A DNA stretch of 27,812 nt from an uncultured Sphingorhabdus sp. (GCA_937873665.1 CALMYW010000137.1:1-27812); one strand, 5' to 3'. Positions 1 through 7,374 are shown, numbered from the stretch's first letter. Notes: a model not told the origin generated them from the sequence alone. Made by a program: numbers and translations.

Positions 1-14
1 GAGGAGATTTCACT

Positions 15-1208
15 ATGCCCGTTGTAACTCTTACCCCTGCCTTCATGGCATCCGGTCTGGTCAGTCTGTCAGGAAAACGTACCGAGTGGTGTGACGCTGA
101 AGTCAGAGGCCTACTTATTGAAGTGCGATCCGCACCTGACTCCATCCCGACTTGGTATCTCCGCTACAAGGCTGATGGCAAGACCGCCTACACCCGCCTG
201 GGCAACGTCCAGGAACTGGGTCTGGCGCAGGCCCGCAAGCAAGCCATCACGCTCAAGGCCCAGCACACCCTGGCACCCAAGCAAGTGGTCGAAGCCAAGG
301 CCCCTATGGGCACCATGACGCTTGATGTGTTCATGCGCGACCACTACATGCCGCATGCCTTCCTCCACAAGCGAAGCGCCAAAAAGGATGAGCAGCTATT
401 TCGGCTGCACATCGGCCCGCGCTTTGGCACATTGCCGCTGGACAAAATATCCCGTCGCGAAGTGGCGCTCTTCCACAATGACTTGCGCGCCAAGGGACAG
501 AGTTCGGCGTCGGCTGACCATAGTTTGAAGCTGCTTCGTCGTGCGTTGAACCTGGCCGTGCAATGGGAATTTCTGGAGAAAAATCCGCTGGTCGGCATTG
601 CGCTTTTCAACGAGGCCAATGGGGTGGAGAACTACCTGGACGATGCTGCCGTACAGCGCTTGGTGGCCGTATTGCGGACGGACAGGAATCGCACCGTTTC
701 CTTGCTTCTGATGTTCCTTCTGAGCTGTGGCGCCCGAAAAGGAAGTGCCATGCAGGCGAAGTGGTGCGAGATCGAAAGGGACAACCGGGTCTGGAAAATT
801 CCAGCTGTCAACAGCAAGTCGAAGCGTTCGGCATCGGTCCCGTTGAACGACAGCGCCATGTGGGTGCTTGACCAGTTGGACACCCGAGGAAAGTCAGAGT
901 ACCTGTTCGTGAACAAGCGCACTGGCAAACCGTTTACCTCCATCAGAACGGTGTGGCGAAGGATTTCAAAGGAGGCGAAGCTGAACGATACCGGCAATGG
1001 CGGCAACGTGAGGGTCCATGACCTACGGCACACCTTCGCGAGCATGCTCGTTTCTGCGGGTCGTAGTCTTTATCAGGTGCAGCAGATATTGGGACACAGT
1101 GATCCGAAAATCACCATGAGGTATGCCCACTTGTCTGCCAAGACGTTGCAGGAAGCGGCCAACGCGGCATCGGTGCTGGTTCCGCAATTGCCGGCAAAAG
1201 CGGCATAA
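15..1208 (+). CDS. int: Tyrosine recombinase / phage-type integrase
   Basis: Site-specific recombinase that would integrate and excise the element at its left. The 397-aa length is normal for the P4/IntS-like class with an N-terminal arm-binding domain. Residues ~22-85 look like the DUF4102-type arm-binding domain, ~100-195 the SAM-like core-binding domain, and ~205-385 the catalytic domain. The catalytic set is visible: Arg241 (in CGARKGSA), a Lys near 268-270, His335 and Arg338 (VHDLRHTFAS), His361 (ILGHSD) and the nucleophile Tyr370 (MRYAHLS). The usual Glu after the first catalytic Arg (GxRxxE) is Ala here, which is tolerated in some relatives. The start is well supported by GAGGAG at 1-6, eight bases before the ATG. 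The gene's 3' end faces a truncated tRNA at 1465-1503, the probable attachment site. Confidence 0.95.
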   Translation: MPVVTLTPAFMASGLVSLSGKRTEWCDAEVRGLLIEVRSAPDSIPTWYLRYKADGKTAYTRLGNVQELGLAQARKQAITLKAQHTLAPKQVVEAKAPMGTMTLDVFMRDHYMPHAFLHKRSAKKDEQLFRLHIGPRFGTLPLDKISRREVALFHNDLRAKGQSSASADHSLKLLRRALNLAVQWEFLEKNPLVGIALFNEANGVENYLDDAAVQRLVAVLRTDRNRTVSLLLMFLLSCGARKGSAMQAKWCEIERDNRVWKIPAVNSKSKRSASVPLNDSAMWVLDQLDTRGKSEYLFVNKRTGKPFTSIRTVWRRISKEAKLNDTGNGGNVRVHDLRHTFASMLVSAGRSLYQVQQILGHSDPKITMRYAHLSAKTLQEAANAASVLVPQLPAKAA

Positions 1209-1464
1209 CGGCCAATAGGGAAAAGTCTCCGGACAGTGCAACTAGGCTGCCCGGAGCACATCCCACCGGTCATAGGTTCGGACGCGGTCGGTGGCTCCTA
1301 TGGCTATTGGCTTGATTTCGTTGGAAAACCAATGCGCATCGCTGTCCGGTGTTCGGAGAAGTTCGGAAGCAGGTTCGGTCAGCGCTCTGGAAGGCAAACG
1401 CAGAGCCGGAAAACCCGTTGCTTTTCTTGTGCTTAGGACAAGCCCACACCGGTTGTGCCTTGTC
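1209..1464. other. Non-coding element end with hairpin and GTTCGG repeats
   Basis: No convincing gene lies here. An imperfect hairpin follows the integrase (CTCCGG 1227-1232 with CAG 1234-1236, paired to CTG 1247-1249 with CCGGAG 1251-1256). It could end int transcription but has no T-tract. The hexamer GTTCGG occurs at 1276, 1351, 1361 and 1373, the last three 10 and 12 bp apart; these could be arm-type integrase sites. A second dyad at 1437-1466 (GACAAG on the minus strand paired with CTTGTC, with a near-palindromic centre ACCGGT) abuts the tRNA fragment. Functions are inferred. Confidence 0.4.
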
Positions 1465-1503
1465 TTATGAGTCCTCTGCTCTGACCAACTGAGCTAACGC
1501 CCC
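1465..1503 (-). pseudogene. 5' half of a CAT-anticodon tRNA gene (Ile2 or Met type), truncated
   Basis: Read on the minus strand from 1503, the sequence gives a standard tRNA 5' half: acceptor strand GGGGCGT, TA, D arm GCTCAGTTGGTCAGAGC, anticodon stem strand GAGGA and the full loop CTCATAA (anticodon CAT). The expected 3' stem strand TCCTC, the T arm and an acceptor ACGCCCC do not follow, and I did not find them anywhere in 1-1464. A CAT anticodon with this body fits either elongator Met or the lysidine-modified Ile2 tRNA; I cannot decide which. It is best explained as the chromosomal remnant of an integrase target, with the crossover in the anticodon loop. An intact copy may lie at the other end of the element, outside the window. 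Confidence 0.75.
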
Positions 1504-1543
1504 GTCAGGCGATCAGCACCGCCGGGCGCCGATTGTAAAGGCA

Positions 1544-2548
1544 CTATCGGGTGTGACTGAGTGCATTGCTGACCAGTTTGGACGTGATGTCGACGATCTG
1601 AATCATCCGGTCGTAAGGCATGCGGGTAGGACCGATCACGCCCAGCGTGCCCACCACGACACCATCCACCTCGTACGGTGAACTGACGATCGACAGCTCC
1701 TCGAAGGGCACGATCTGGCTCTCACCACCGATGTAGATGCGTACCCCGTCGGCCTGACTGGATACGTCGAGCAGACGCATCAGCTGCGTCTTTTGCTCGA
1801 AGAGATCGAACGCACGCCGCAGGTGATTGAGATCACCCGAGAAATCGCTGACCGACAGCAGGTTTCGTTCACCGGAAATGACCACCTCGTGCTGAGATTG
1901 CGCCAGCGCGTCCGACCCCACCTGGACCGCGGCTTGCATCAATGTGGCAATCTCGCCGCGCAAGGTATCGACTTCGTGCTGCAGTTTTTCCCGAACCTGT
2001 TCGATGGCCAAACCGGTGAAGTGCAAGTTGAGGTAGTTCGCGGCCTCGACCAGTTGACTCTGGGTGTAGTCTGCCTGGGTGAAGATGACACGGTTCTGCA
2101 CGTCGCCATCGGGTGAAACGATGATGACGAGAAAGCGTCGTTCAGAAAGGCGCAGAAACTCGATGTGGCGAAACACGGAACTGCGCTTCGGCGCCATGAC
2201 GACGCCCACAAACTGCGACAGGCTGGATAGCAGATTCGCCGCGTTGGCAATCACCCGCTGGGGCTGATCGGGTGCAAGACTGGGCGTGTCCAGCCGCTCC
2301 CGGTTGACGGTCAGCATGGTGTCGACAAAAAGCCGATAGCCGCGAGCCGTCGGGACGCGACCGGCCGAGGTGTGCGGGCTCGCGATCAGCCCGAGTTCCT
2401 CCAGATCGGACATGACGTTGCGGATGGTGGCGGGGGAGAGCTCCAGACCCGAAGCCTTGGACAAGGTGCGCGAGCCCACCGGCGAGCCGTCCGCGATGTA
2501 GCGCTCGACCAGCGCTTTCAACAACAACTTGGAACGATCGTCCAGCAT
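1544..2548 (-). CDS. hrcA: Heat-inducible transcription repressor HrcA
   Basis: HrcA represses class I heat-shock genes (groESL, dnaK) by binding CIRCE inverted repeats, and is itself stabilised by GroEL. The 334-aa length is typical. The N-terminal winged-helix domain is clear: [19 protein letters not shown], then [19 protein letters not shown] and a [10 protein letters not shown] segment leading into the GAF-like and C-terminal dimerisation regions. No CIRCE element is seen in this window. The start ATG at 2548 matches the family start but has no good ribosome-binding site. Directly upstream, after only 9 nt, is the stop codon of the prophage serine recombinase on the same strand, so the gene has no obvious promoter of its own in its present context. 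Its 3' end points toward the tRNA remnant. Confidence 0.97.
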   Translation of the reverse strand: MLDDRSKLLLKALVERYIADGSPVGSRTLSKASGLELSPATIRNVMSDLEELGLIASPHTSAGRVPTARGYRLFVDTMLTVNRERLDTPSLAPDQPQRVIANAANLLSSLSQFVGVVMAPKRSSVFRHIEFLRLSERRFLVIIVSPDGDVQNRVIFTQADYTQSQLVEAANYLNLHFTGLAIEQVREKLQHEVDTLRGEIATLMQAAVQVGSDALAQSQHEVVISGERNLLSVSDFSGDLNHLRRAFDLFEQKTQLMRLLDVSSQADGVRIYIGGESQIVPFEELSIVSSPYEVDGVVVGTLGVIGPTRMPYDRMIQIVDITSKLVSNALSHTR

Positions 2549-2571
2549 GAAACCATTTTACGGCCGTAAGC
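2549..2571. other. Probable left prophage attachment junction
   Basis: The host hrcA start (2548) and the end of the phage recombinase gene (2558) are 9 bp apart, so the phage/host joint must be here or inside the last codons of the recombinase. A perfect 12-bp palindrome TTACGGCCGTAA (2558-2569) sits at the joint and includes the recombinase stop codon. The right-hand joint shares only the pattern TTTA-N5-GTAA with it (2557-2569 here, 9977-9989 there). The exact core is therefore unresolved; serine recombinases can use cores as short as 2 bp. Confidence 0.45.
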
Positions 2572-3142
2572 TCGCCCGCCATCGGCCCCGGCCTTCTGCC
2601 CGGTGTATGTGGTCCCGAAGGCAGGAGGTCGAGATGCCGTACATGGCCGCGATGGTCGATTGGTGCGCCCAGCCATTGCGCCAGATCGTGACGACTTCCC
2701 GAACTTCCTGATCGTTCAAGGCGCGTTTCTTCCCCCACATCTTCCCCGCCGCCCTCGCGGCACGCTGGCCAGCAAGGCAGCGCTCTCGGATCAAATCCCG
2801 CTCGAATTCCGCAAAGGCACTCAGCAGGTGCAGGAACATCCGACCTTGCGGACTGTCAGTTTCAATGGATTCGGTCAGGCTTCGGAAGCCGATGCCTCGG
2901 CCCTTGAGGTCCTCAAAGACCCGGACGAAGTGACTAACCGACCGGGCAAGCCGGTCGAGCTTGTAGACGACGAGTGTGTCCCCCGGCTGGAGACGGCGCA
3001 GCAGCTTGACGAGTTCGGGCCGGTCCTTCACCGCTGAACGCTTTTCCTGCACGACCTGAACGATTCCGGCCCGATGGAATGCAGCAAGCTGTGCCGCTGT
3101 GTTCTGCTCCAACGTGGACACGCGAGCGTATCCAACGAGCAT
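2558..3142 (-). CDS. Small serine recombinase (resolvase/invertase family), probable phage integrase
   Basis: This 194-aa protein has the full resolvase/invertase layout. The catalytic domain is at residues ~1-135, with nucleophile Ser9 in YARVST and Arg64/Arg67 in KLDRLARS; the long dimerisation helix includes the FERDLIRER motif; a C-terminal helix-turn-helix spans ~145-185. To my knowledge the RSM filamentous phages of Ralstonia integrate with a resolvase-type enzyme, so I infer that this is the integrase here; it could instead control another step. Its ATG (3142) directly follows the TGA of the upstream membrane-protein gene (TGAATG), which suggests translational coupling. Its stop codon lies inside the palindrome at the left prophage joint, and hrcA begins 9 nt later, so the C-terminus of the protein may differ between the integrated and circular forms. 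Confidence 0.92.
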   Translation of the reverse strand: MLVGYARVSTLEQNTAAQLAAFHRAGIVQVVQEKRSAVKDRPELVKLLRRLQPGDTLVVYKLDRLARSVSHFVRVFEDLKGRGIGFRSLTESIETDSPQGRMFLHLLSAFAEFERDLIRERCLAGQRAARAAGKMWGKKRALNDQEVREVVTIWRNGWAHQSTIAAMYGISTSCLRDHIHRAEGRGRWRASLRP

Positions 3143-3376
3143 TCAATGGCGGAAGTGTTTGATGATGACGAAAAGCACCAGGAACACCACCGCCCAAATG
3201 AGCGCAATCCAGACCGGATGCAGGCCGGGAGGTTTCTCGAAGTTGTAGGCCGAAAGATCGTAGCGCTTGCGGAACACTGGCAGGCGGAACCGAAAACGAT
3301 TCTGGCGCTGTTGACTAAGTTTGCGGTCGCGGTCGCGTGCAGCTTCTTTGTACCAATCGCGGTCATGCATGCCCAT
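3143..3376 (-). CDS. Small membrane protein of unknown function (inovirus)
   Basis: A 77-aa protein with a very charged N-terminus (MGMHDRDWYKEAARDRDRK), a basic middle and one strong C-terminal membrane helix at residues ~54-73 (WIALIWAVVFLVLFVIIK). The start ATG at 3376 follows a purine-rich AAGGGGG at good spacing; a second ATG lies two codons in. The gene lies between zot and the recombinase and is joined to the latter by TGAATG. I do not recognise a characterised family. The topology (cytoplasmic charged domain, C-terminal anchor) would suit a small virion or assembly-related protein, but nothing in the sequence proves it. Confidence 0.75.
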   Translation of the reverse strand: MGMHDRDWYKEAARDRDRKLSQQRQNRFRFRLPVFRKRYDLSAYNFEKPPGLHPVWIALIWAVVFLVLFVIIKHFRH

Positions 3377-3524
3377 GAGACCCCCTTTGTATTTTTCGGG
3401 AGTGTGCCACGGAAAAAGGGCAATGCCTGAGCAACCCGCCACCATGGGGGATGCTCCCCCATACCCCAGCCCCCAACCCTGCGGGGCACTCCCATTCGGT
3501 CGTTTTGGGTCCCCCGTTTGCTTT
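3377..3524 (-). promoter_or_regulatory. Phage intergenic region with G-quadruplex motif and overlapping hairpin
   Basis: The 148 bp between zot and the next gene is the longest gap among the prophage minus-strand genes. On the minus strand, 3479 down to 3456 contains four G-runs (3, 5, 4 and 5 G) separated by loops of 2, 2 and 3 bases, a canonical G-quadruplex motif. The last run is also one arm of a perfect hairpin, ATGGGGGA (3444-3451) against TCCCCCAT (3455-3462), with a 3-base loop, so the two folds exclude each other. A short GGC/GCC hairpin followed by five T's on the minus strand (~3430-3412) could be a weak terminator. This may be the strand-replication origin, packaging signal or a late terminator; which one is not decidable by eye. 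Confidence 0.5.
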
Positions 3525-4655
3525 TCAGGGAGGAAGCGCAGGACCGGGCCGGCCCCATTCGACGCGCCGCAACTTATCGCCATGGACTGCGGCAAGGAAA
3601 CGCAACTCAGCTTGTGGCGTGACAGGTGGACGATCTTCGAGACGAAGAATAGCCAGCTCGTCAGACAAACGCACCGCGCCAAGATGCCCGGTACGGGCCT
3701 CACAATAGGACAGTTCAACAGGGAGAGACTTGCCATCCTCGTCGTAGCACTTGCAGACAGGACCAGAAAGCACGCAACCGACCGAATCATCCTCTGCCGC
3801 TTGTTCTTTCGTTGCCTCTTTGACACCATGGCCGAGCTTGGCTAACTCAGCATCGAGCGAATGCGGAGCCGACGCACCAGATCGAGCTGAAGACGCAGGA
3901 ACAGCAGGAGCCGAAGCGCCAGAACGAGGCACGGCCACGCCCTTAGCCGCAACACGCTGATAGGTCGCTGGAGCAAGCCAAAGAAGGGCCGCCAACCCCA
4001 TCAGAACGAACCACACGAGGCCGGGAATGCTTCGCCGTTGCTTGGTATGCACGCGCGCCGATTTATAAAGCTTGTAGGCTTTTTTGTCGTACCGCCAAGG
4101 CGAACGGTTGACCGCATTTTTGTACAAGAAGGAGCGGGAGGCATGATCCCACTCATAGACGATCGCGACTGCGGAATTCGCCACGCGCCGGATGTGTAGA
4201 TGACGGTCAACGAGGCCCAGGACATGCCGGTCCACGTTAAGCGGGTTTTGCGTGAGCAGCACGAAATCGACGCCCATGTGCCGATGGGTGTCGAGCGCCT
4301 GCACATCGGGAGGAACTGGAGCGCCATTCGGACGCGGAGGCCAAGCTTTTTGAAACTCATCAAAGACGATGAACGCGCCAGGTTGTGCCCACTCGTGCCA
4401 ATCATGCAGCCCGCCGGAGTTACCTTCGAAGGACCAAGACTTGTCCTTGTAGCTCCATCCCCCATTCGCGTCGATCAACTCATGATCGAGCTGGAGACCG
4501 TTAATGTTCGAGAAGATGCCACGGGCATGCATGACGGTTCGGCCATCGTCATCATCGACCGGGATTTGCGAACCGACGACAGGCCCGAGCAGCTTGGAAA
4601 CGGTGTAGAGCGTTTTACCCGAACCGGGAACGCCCGTTATCAGGGTAATACTCAT
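3525..4655 (-). CDS. zot: Zot-family phage assembly ATPase (pI-like)
   Basis: Inner-membrane ATPase of the FtsK/HerA-related pI family that drives extrusion of filamentous phage. The 376-aa protein has Walker A at residues 8-15 (GVPGSGKT), Walker B around 95-100 (FIVFDE), a single membrane helix at ~212-230 (LVWFVLMGLAALLWLAPA) preceded by basic residues, then an Ala/Pro/Ser-rich linker and a Cys-containing periplasmic domain (CVLSGPVCKCYDEDG). This N-in/C-out layout is that of pI and Zot. The start codon overlaps the stop of the pVI-like gene as ATGA, so the genes are translated in series. The name Zot comes from the Vibrio cholerae homologue; toxin activity should not be assumed. Confidence 0.95.
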   Translation of the reverse strand: MSITLITGVPGSGKTLYTVSKLLGPVVGSQIPVDDDDGRTVMHARGIFSNINGLQLDHELIDANGGWSYKDKSWSFEGNSGGLHDWHEWAQPGAFIVFDEFQKAWPPRPNGAPVPPDVQALDTHRHMGVDFVLLTQNPLNVDRHVLGLVDRHLHIRRVANSAVAIVYEWDHASRSFLYKNAVNRSPWRYDKKAYKLYKSARVHTKQRRSIPGLVWFVLMGLAALLWLAPATYQRVAAKGVAVPRSGASAPAVPASSARSGASAPHSLDAELAKLGHGVKEATKEQAAEDDSVGCVLSGPVCKCYDEDGKSLPVELSYCEARTGHLGAVRLSDELAILRLEDRPPVTPQAELRFLAAVHGDKLRRVEWGRPGPALPP

Positions 4656-4942
4656 GCTGGATTAGCCCCGAGAAACTTGGTGGAATTCTGAATCTGCCAA
4701 ATGACCACGCGGGTAGTGACAGCGCCCATGAGCATCCCGAAGCCCACACCACCACCGGCCAGAAGAAAGATATTCAGCATGTCCGCAGGAAGGCTATTAG
4801 CCAGCGTCAGGAAGTGATCCCGCGCCGTCGTGATTACCAGCGTCATCCCGGTGACAGTGACCACAGAAAAGCCGAGCGAAACGAGGATGCGCCCGATCAT
4901 CGGAGTCACCATCGCCAAAAGCCAAGCAGCGAGCGGCATCAT
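4652..4942 (-). CDS. DUF2523-family minor virion protein (pVI-like)
   Basis: This 96-aa protein has three hydrophobic segments (~1-16, ~20-40, ~57-80), as expected for DUF2523 proteins, which stand in the place of the minor coat protein pVI immediately before zot in many inoviruses. It would cap the virion end together with the adsorption protein and sit in the inner membrane before assembly. Its start overlaps the stop of the adsorption-protein gene and its stop overlaps the zot start, so it lies in a tightly coupled structural operon. The family assignment rests on position, size and the general sequence look, not on a search. Confidence 0.85.
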   Translation of the reverse strand: MMPLAAWLLAMVTPMIGRILVSLGFSVVTVTGMTLVITTARDHFLTLANSLPADMLNIFLLAGGGVGFGMLMGAVTTRVVIWQIQNSTKFLGANPA

Positions 4943-6489
4943 GCAGCTCCATCGCGCAGGCCGGGAGCGAGAACCATCAAGGAACCCAGCGCGGCCAAGA
5001 CCAACAACAACGGACGAACAAAGGTCGTGATCTGATCACAAATCGGCGTCCAATTCGAAATCACGACGCTCGGACCGCCTTGAATCTGCATCGACTGATT
5101 CGAAGGGCAGGAACCACCGCCAAAATGGTTTTCAGGCGTATAGGCCAGAGTCACAGTCCGCCGCGGAATATCCTCTGTGGGAGGCGTGCCAATATCACGG
5201 CAGCCCACCCAATCCGGGTGTTTCTCGCAATCGCTTTGCGTCGCAGAGGCCGGAGACTGCGGCGCAGAGGCGGCAGTGTCGGGTTTATTCGCGATCTTTT
5301 CGATACCGTCAGCCATGCGATCGAGGTATTTTTTCGTGGCACACGCGACAGAATCAGGATTGGTGCGGCAAATGTTGTAATCCTGCGTGGGTTGATTTGG
5401 CGCAGGCGTAACGGTGCTGGTGGACGTTGAGATTACCTGCGAAGAACTGTTGTAGTTCGTCGTCGTCGTGATGTTCGTTATGTTCGTAATCGTGTCGCCG
5501 CTGATCTGGTAGTTCTGCTGCGTTTGCCGCGTCGTCGTCGTACCGTCAGCGTTACGGATCGTCTCTGTCGGCCCCGGAAGCGTAGTGGGGCCGGTGACAG
5601 TGGGCGCGGGCATTGGAATATCACCACCCTGGGCGAGGATTTCCGGCACGACGCGGGGATCAAAGGGCTTCGCCTGCATATAGGGAGCAATGTCGGACAT
5701 GCTGGGCATATCGAACCATTGCTTGATCGCGTCAACCGCGCGCGCACGCTTGCCGAGCTGGAAGCCGCTAACGACATTCGTTCCCTTGTCCTTGCGAACG
5801 CAGGTGTAGTTACCGCCCCCAGCGTTCTGCGTGTCAACGTAGGTATAGAGGTTGGAATAAAGATTGACCCACTCGACGCAAGCGGTTTGCGGATTCGCCC
5901 GCCATTGAAGGGAATAGGTGTTCCCGTTGTATTCGTAGCAGGGCGCGACGCCGCAATAATAGGGGTCCCCTCGCTGGATAGTGTTGGAGCCGTCAGGCTT
6001 GACACGCATTCCGGAATCTTCGAACCACTCTTTAATGTACGGTGCAGCCGTCGATGCGACGAGAATGCTCAAGCCAACCGGACCGCCAGCCATGCCACCA
6101 ACGATAGACGCAGCAGAGACGAGGCCGGACCACACATTGGAGGCTGGCACTGTGTACCCGGCTTGAAACGGGTATTTGGTGCCAGCGATGAAAACATCAC
6201 CGCTGGCACTCATGTTCATAGTTGTCCCTTTGGCAGCTTGAGGGATACCGTAATTCCCCGCGTAAGTCCAGCCGCCGACAACAGGCGAAATCGGAATCGT
6301 TGAGCCCCACTCGACACCGTTGCCGGTCATGCCGATTTTTGCGCTGTTGCTGGTGACGTTCGCGCCGGTTTGTTTGAAGTCGGGAAGCTTGGCTGCGTGG
6401 GCTACTTGAAAAGCACCCAAGAGGCAACAAACAACAAGCCACAACCGAGCGCAATATTTAAGAGGTTGAAGTGCTCGTAGGTCATACAT
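4939..6489 (-). CDS. TspB/pIII-like adsorption protein
   Basis: The 516-aa protein is in the position and has the architecture of the receptor-binding minor coat protein. An N-terminal signal peptide (hydrophobic residues ~15-32, cleavage likely after VAHA) leads into an extracytoplasmic domain with several Cys residues. A low-complexity region rich in Thr, Asn and Ser (~residues 308-365, with repeats such as TNITNITTTTNYN) acts as a linker. A second Cys-bearing domain follows, and then a C-terminal membrane anchor (FVRPLLLVLAALGSLMVLAPGL). The C-terminal part resembles the neisserial TspB family. The low-complexity linker matches the role of the glycine-rich spacers in Ff pIII. Receptor specificity cannot be predicted; type IV pili are the usual receptor for this phage type. 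Confidence 0.85.
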   Translation of the reverse strand: MYDLRALQPLKYCARLWLVVCCLLGAFQVAHAAKLPDFKQTGANVTSNSAKIGMTGNGVEWGSTIPISPVVGGWTYAGNYGIPQAAKGTTMNMSASGDVFIAGTKYPFQAGYTVPASNVWSGLVSAASIVGGMAGGPVGLSILVASTAAPYIKEWFEDSGMRVKPDGSNTIQRGDPYYCGVAPCYEYNGNTYSLQWRANPQTACVEWVNLYSNLYTYVDTQNAGGGNYTCVRKDKGTNVVSGFQLGKRARAVDAIKQWFDMPSMSDIAPYMQAKPFDPRVVPEILAQGGDIPMPAPTVTGPTTLPGPTETIRNADGTTTTRQTQQNYQISGDTITNITNITTTTNYNSSSQVISTSTSTVTPAPNQPTQDYNICRTNPDSVACATKKYLDRMADGIEKIANKPDTAASAPQSPASATQSDCEKHPDWVGCRDIGTPPTEDIPRRTVTLAYTPENHFGGGSCPSNQSMQIQGGPSVVISNWTPICDQITTFVRPLLLVLAALGSLMVLAPGLRDGAA

Positions 6490-6491
6490 GG

Positions 6492-6845
6492 TCAGTCCGG
6501 TACATGGTGGGTATTGAAGAGCGCCGCGAGGCGCTTACCGCCCCAAATCACGACGAGAAGTGACATTGCCAAGAAACCCCAATCCAAAACCAGATCGGAG
6601 GAGCCGGAGAAATTGCAATCGGGGAAGGTAGGCCAAGGCTGCGAAGTAGTAGCGCACGGCCCGCCGTCAGTAGTCCGACACATCGACATAGAGGACGACT
6701 CCAGATCAATGGTCGGAGAACAAGAGAGGGAATAAACGGACGTGCCCGAGGCCCACGTTAGCGGGAACTCGGAGCACGCCGCCTGACGGGCGCTGAGGGC
6801 ATCCGGGAAACAGACACCCTTGAACAGATAGCCCGCTTGAGGCAT
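6492..6845 (-). CDS. Putative minor coat / membrane protein of inovirus
   Basis: A 117-aa Cys-rich protein (seven Cys in the first ~85 residues) with one membrane helix near the C-terminus (WGFLAMSLLVVIWGGKRLAALF). It lies between the major coat gene and the adsorption gene, 1 nt after the former and 2 nt before the latter. In CTX-type phages this slot holds small minor coat proteins or a conserved membrane protein of unknown role. No clear N-terminal signal peptide is visible, so the Cys-rich part could reach the periplasm only by N-out insertion. The role in the virion is inferred from position. Confidence 0.75.
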   Translation of the reverse strand: MPQAGYLFKGVCFPDALSARQAACSEFPLTWASGTSVYSLSCSPTIDLESSSMSMCRTTDGGPCATTSQPWPTFPDCNFSGSSDLVLDWGFLAMSLLVVIWGGKRLAALFNTHHVPD

Positions 6846-6846
6846 G

Positions 6847-7098
6847 TCACATCCAGCCGAACTTGCGACCGAGCTTGATCAAACCCCAGATCACCACACC
6901 GGCACCGATGACGAAACCGATGGCGGTTCCTGCGTCGGTCTGGTAGGTGGTGATTGCGGTTTCCACGCCGTCGGGAAGCGCGGCATGAGCCGAAGAAGCA
7001 CCAGCGACACCCAAAGCCACAACGGCCGTAACTTTGGAACCGGCCCAGTCTTGGACAGAACGCACGGCGCTTTGCGCCTTTTCAAGAACGAAGTTCAT
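6847..7098 (-). CDS. Major coat protein (pVIII-like)
   Basis: The 83-aa precursor has a 39-residue leader ending in ASSAHA and a mature protein of 44 residues beginning ALPDGVETA. The mature part has the pVIII pattern: an acidic amphipathic N-terminus (Asp, Glu, Asp), a hydrophobic core (~IGFVIGAGVVIWGLI) and a basic C-terminus (KLGRKFGWM) that would contact the DNA inside the virion. The start ATG at 7098 is chosen because AGGAG lies 8 bases before it; an in-frame GTG at 7107 is too close to that site. The leader is long and carries charged residues before its hydrophobic stretch, as seen in other non-Ff inoviruses. Highest expression of the cluster would be expected from here. Confidence 0.93.
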   Translation of the reverse strand: MNFVLEKAQSAVRSVQDWAGSKVTAVVALGVAGASSAHAALPDGVETAITTYQTDAGTAIGFVIGAGVVIWGLIKLGRKFGWM

Positions 7099-7134
7099 TT
7101 TGAACACTCCTAGTAAACGGTGCGAAATTGCACC

Positions 7135-7165
7135 CCATGGACCGCCCAGAACGGCCCACAGGCTG
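7135..7165 (-). repeat. Intergenic hairpin repeat, copy 1
   Basis: Between the zinc-ribbon gene and the major coat gene lies a 31-bp sequence that matches copy 2 (7385-7415) at nearly all positions, both containing ACGGCCCACAGGCTG. On the minus strand it folds as TGGGCC-loop-GGTCCA with one G:T pair. A second small hairpin, GGTGC/GCACC (7119-7134), follows. There is no T-tract here, so it may be an RNA-stability or processing element for the abundant coat mRNA rather than a terminator. Confidence 0.6.
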
Positions 7166-7170
7166 AAATC

Positions 7171-7365
7171 TCAGCAGCCGGAAACCTCCGTATTCAGAGA
7201 GCAGCACGAAGGACAGGCGAACCGAGTTTCACCAAGCGCACTTTGGTATTCCTCCCAGTCCAACTCGCCAGCCTCGAATTGATCCATGAGGTCAGACGCC
7301 GAAACCTCGCTATACCCCTCGTTAGGAGCAACACACCCGCAATCGTTACATTGGATAACTTCCAT
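7171..7365 (-). CDS. Small zinc-ribbon protein (inovirus)
   Basis: A 64-aa protein with paired Cys knuckles at each end (CNDCGC near residues 6-11 and CPSCC near 51-55) and an acidic middle (FEAGELDWEEYQ), which predicts a zinc ribbon. The ATG at 7365 is preceded by GGAGGAG, making it the likely start. It sits directly after a terminator-like hairpin and just before the coat gene, flanked by two copies of one hairpin repeat. Small zinc-ribbon proteins in phages often bind nucleic acid or modulate transcription; no function is established here. Confidence 0.75.
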   Translation of the reverse strand: MEVIQCNDCGCVAPNEGYSEVSASDLMDQFEAGELDWEEYQSALGETRFACPSCCSLNTEVSGC

Positions 7366-7374
7366 GACTCCTCC

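Larger units (their letters stand above)
1..1464. mobile_element. End of an integrated element carrying a tyrosine recombinase (partial)
   Basis: This is the right-hand end of an integrated element whose remainder lies before the window. It contains one complete gene, the tyrosine recombinase at 15-1208, then a non-coding stretch that joins abruptly to half of a tRNA gene at 1464/1465. A phage-type integrase next to a tRNA-derived junction is the classic layout of a genomic island or prophage end. What kind of element it is cannot be told, because no cargo is in view. The boundary at 1464/1465 is inferred from where the tRNA cloverleaf stops. Confidence 0.6.

Noticed and set aside
1209..1503. 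Group I intron in the CAT-anticodon tRNA, as known for Azoarcus tRNA-Ile
   Set aside because: The break after the anticodon loop looked suggestive, but no catalytic-core elements and no 3' exon (T arm, ACGCCCC) were found in the next 1.4 kb.
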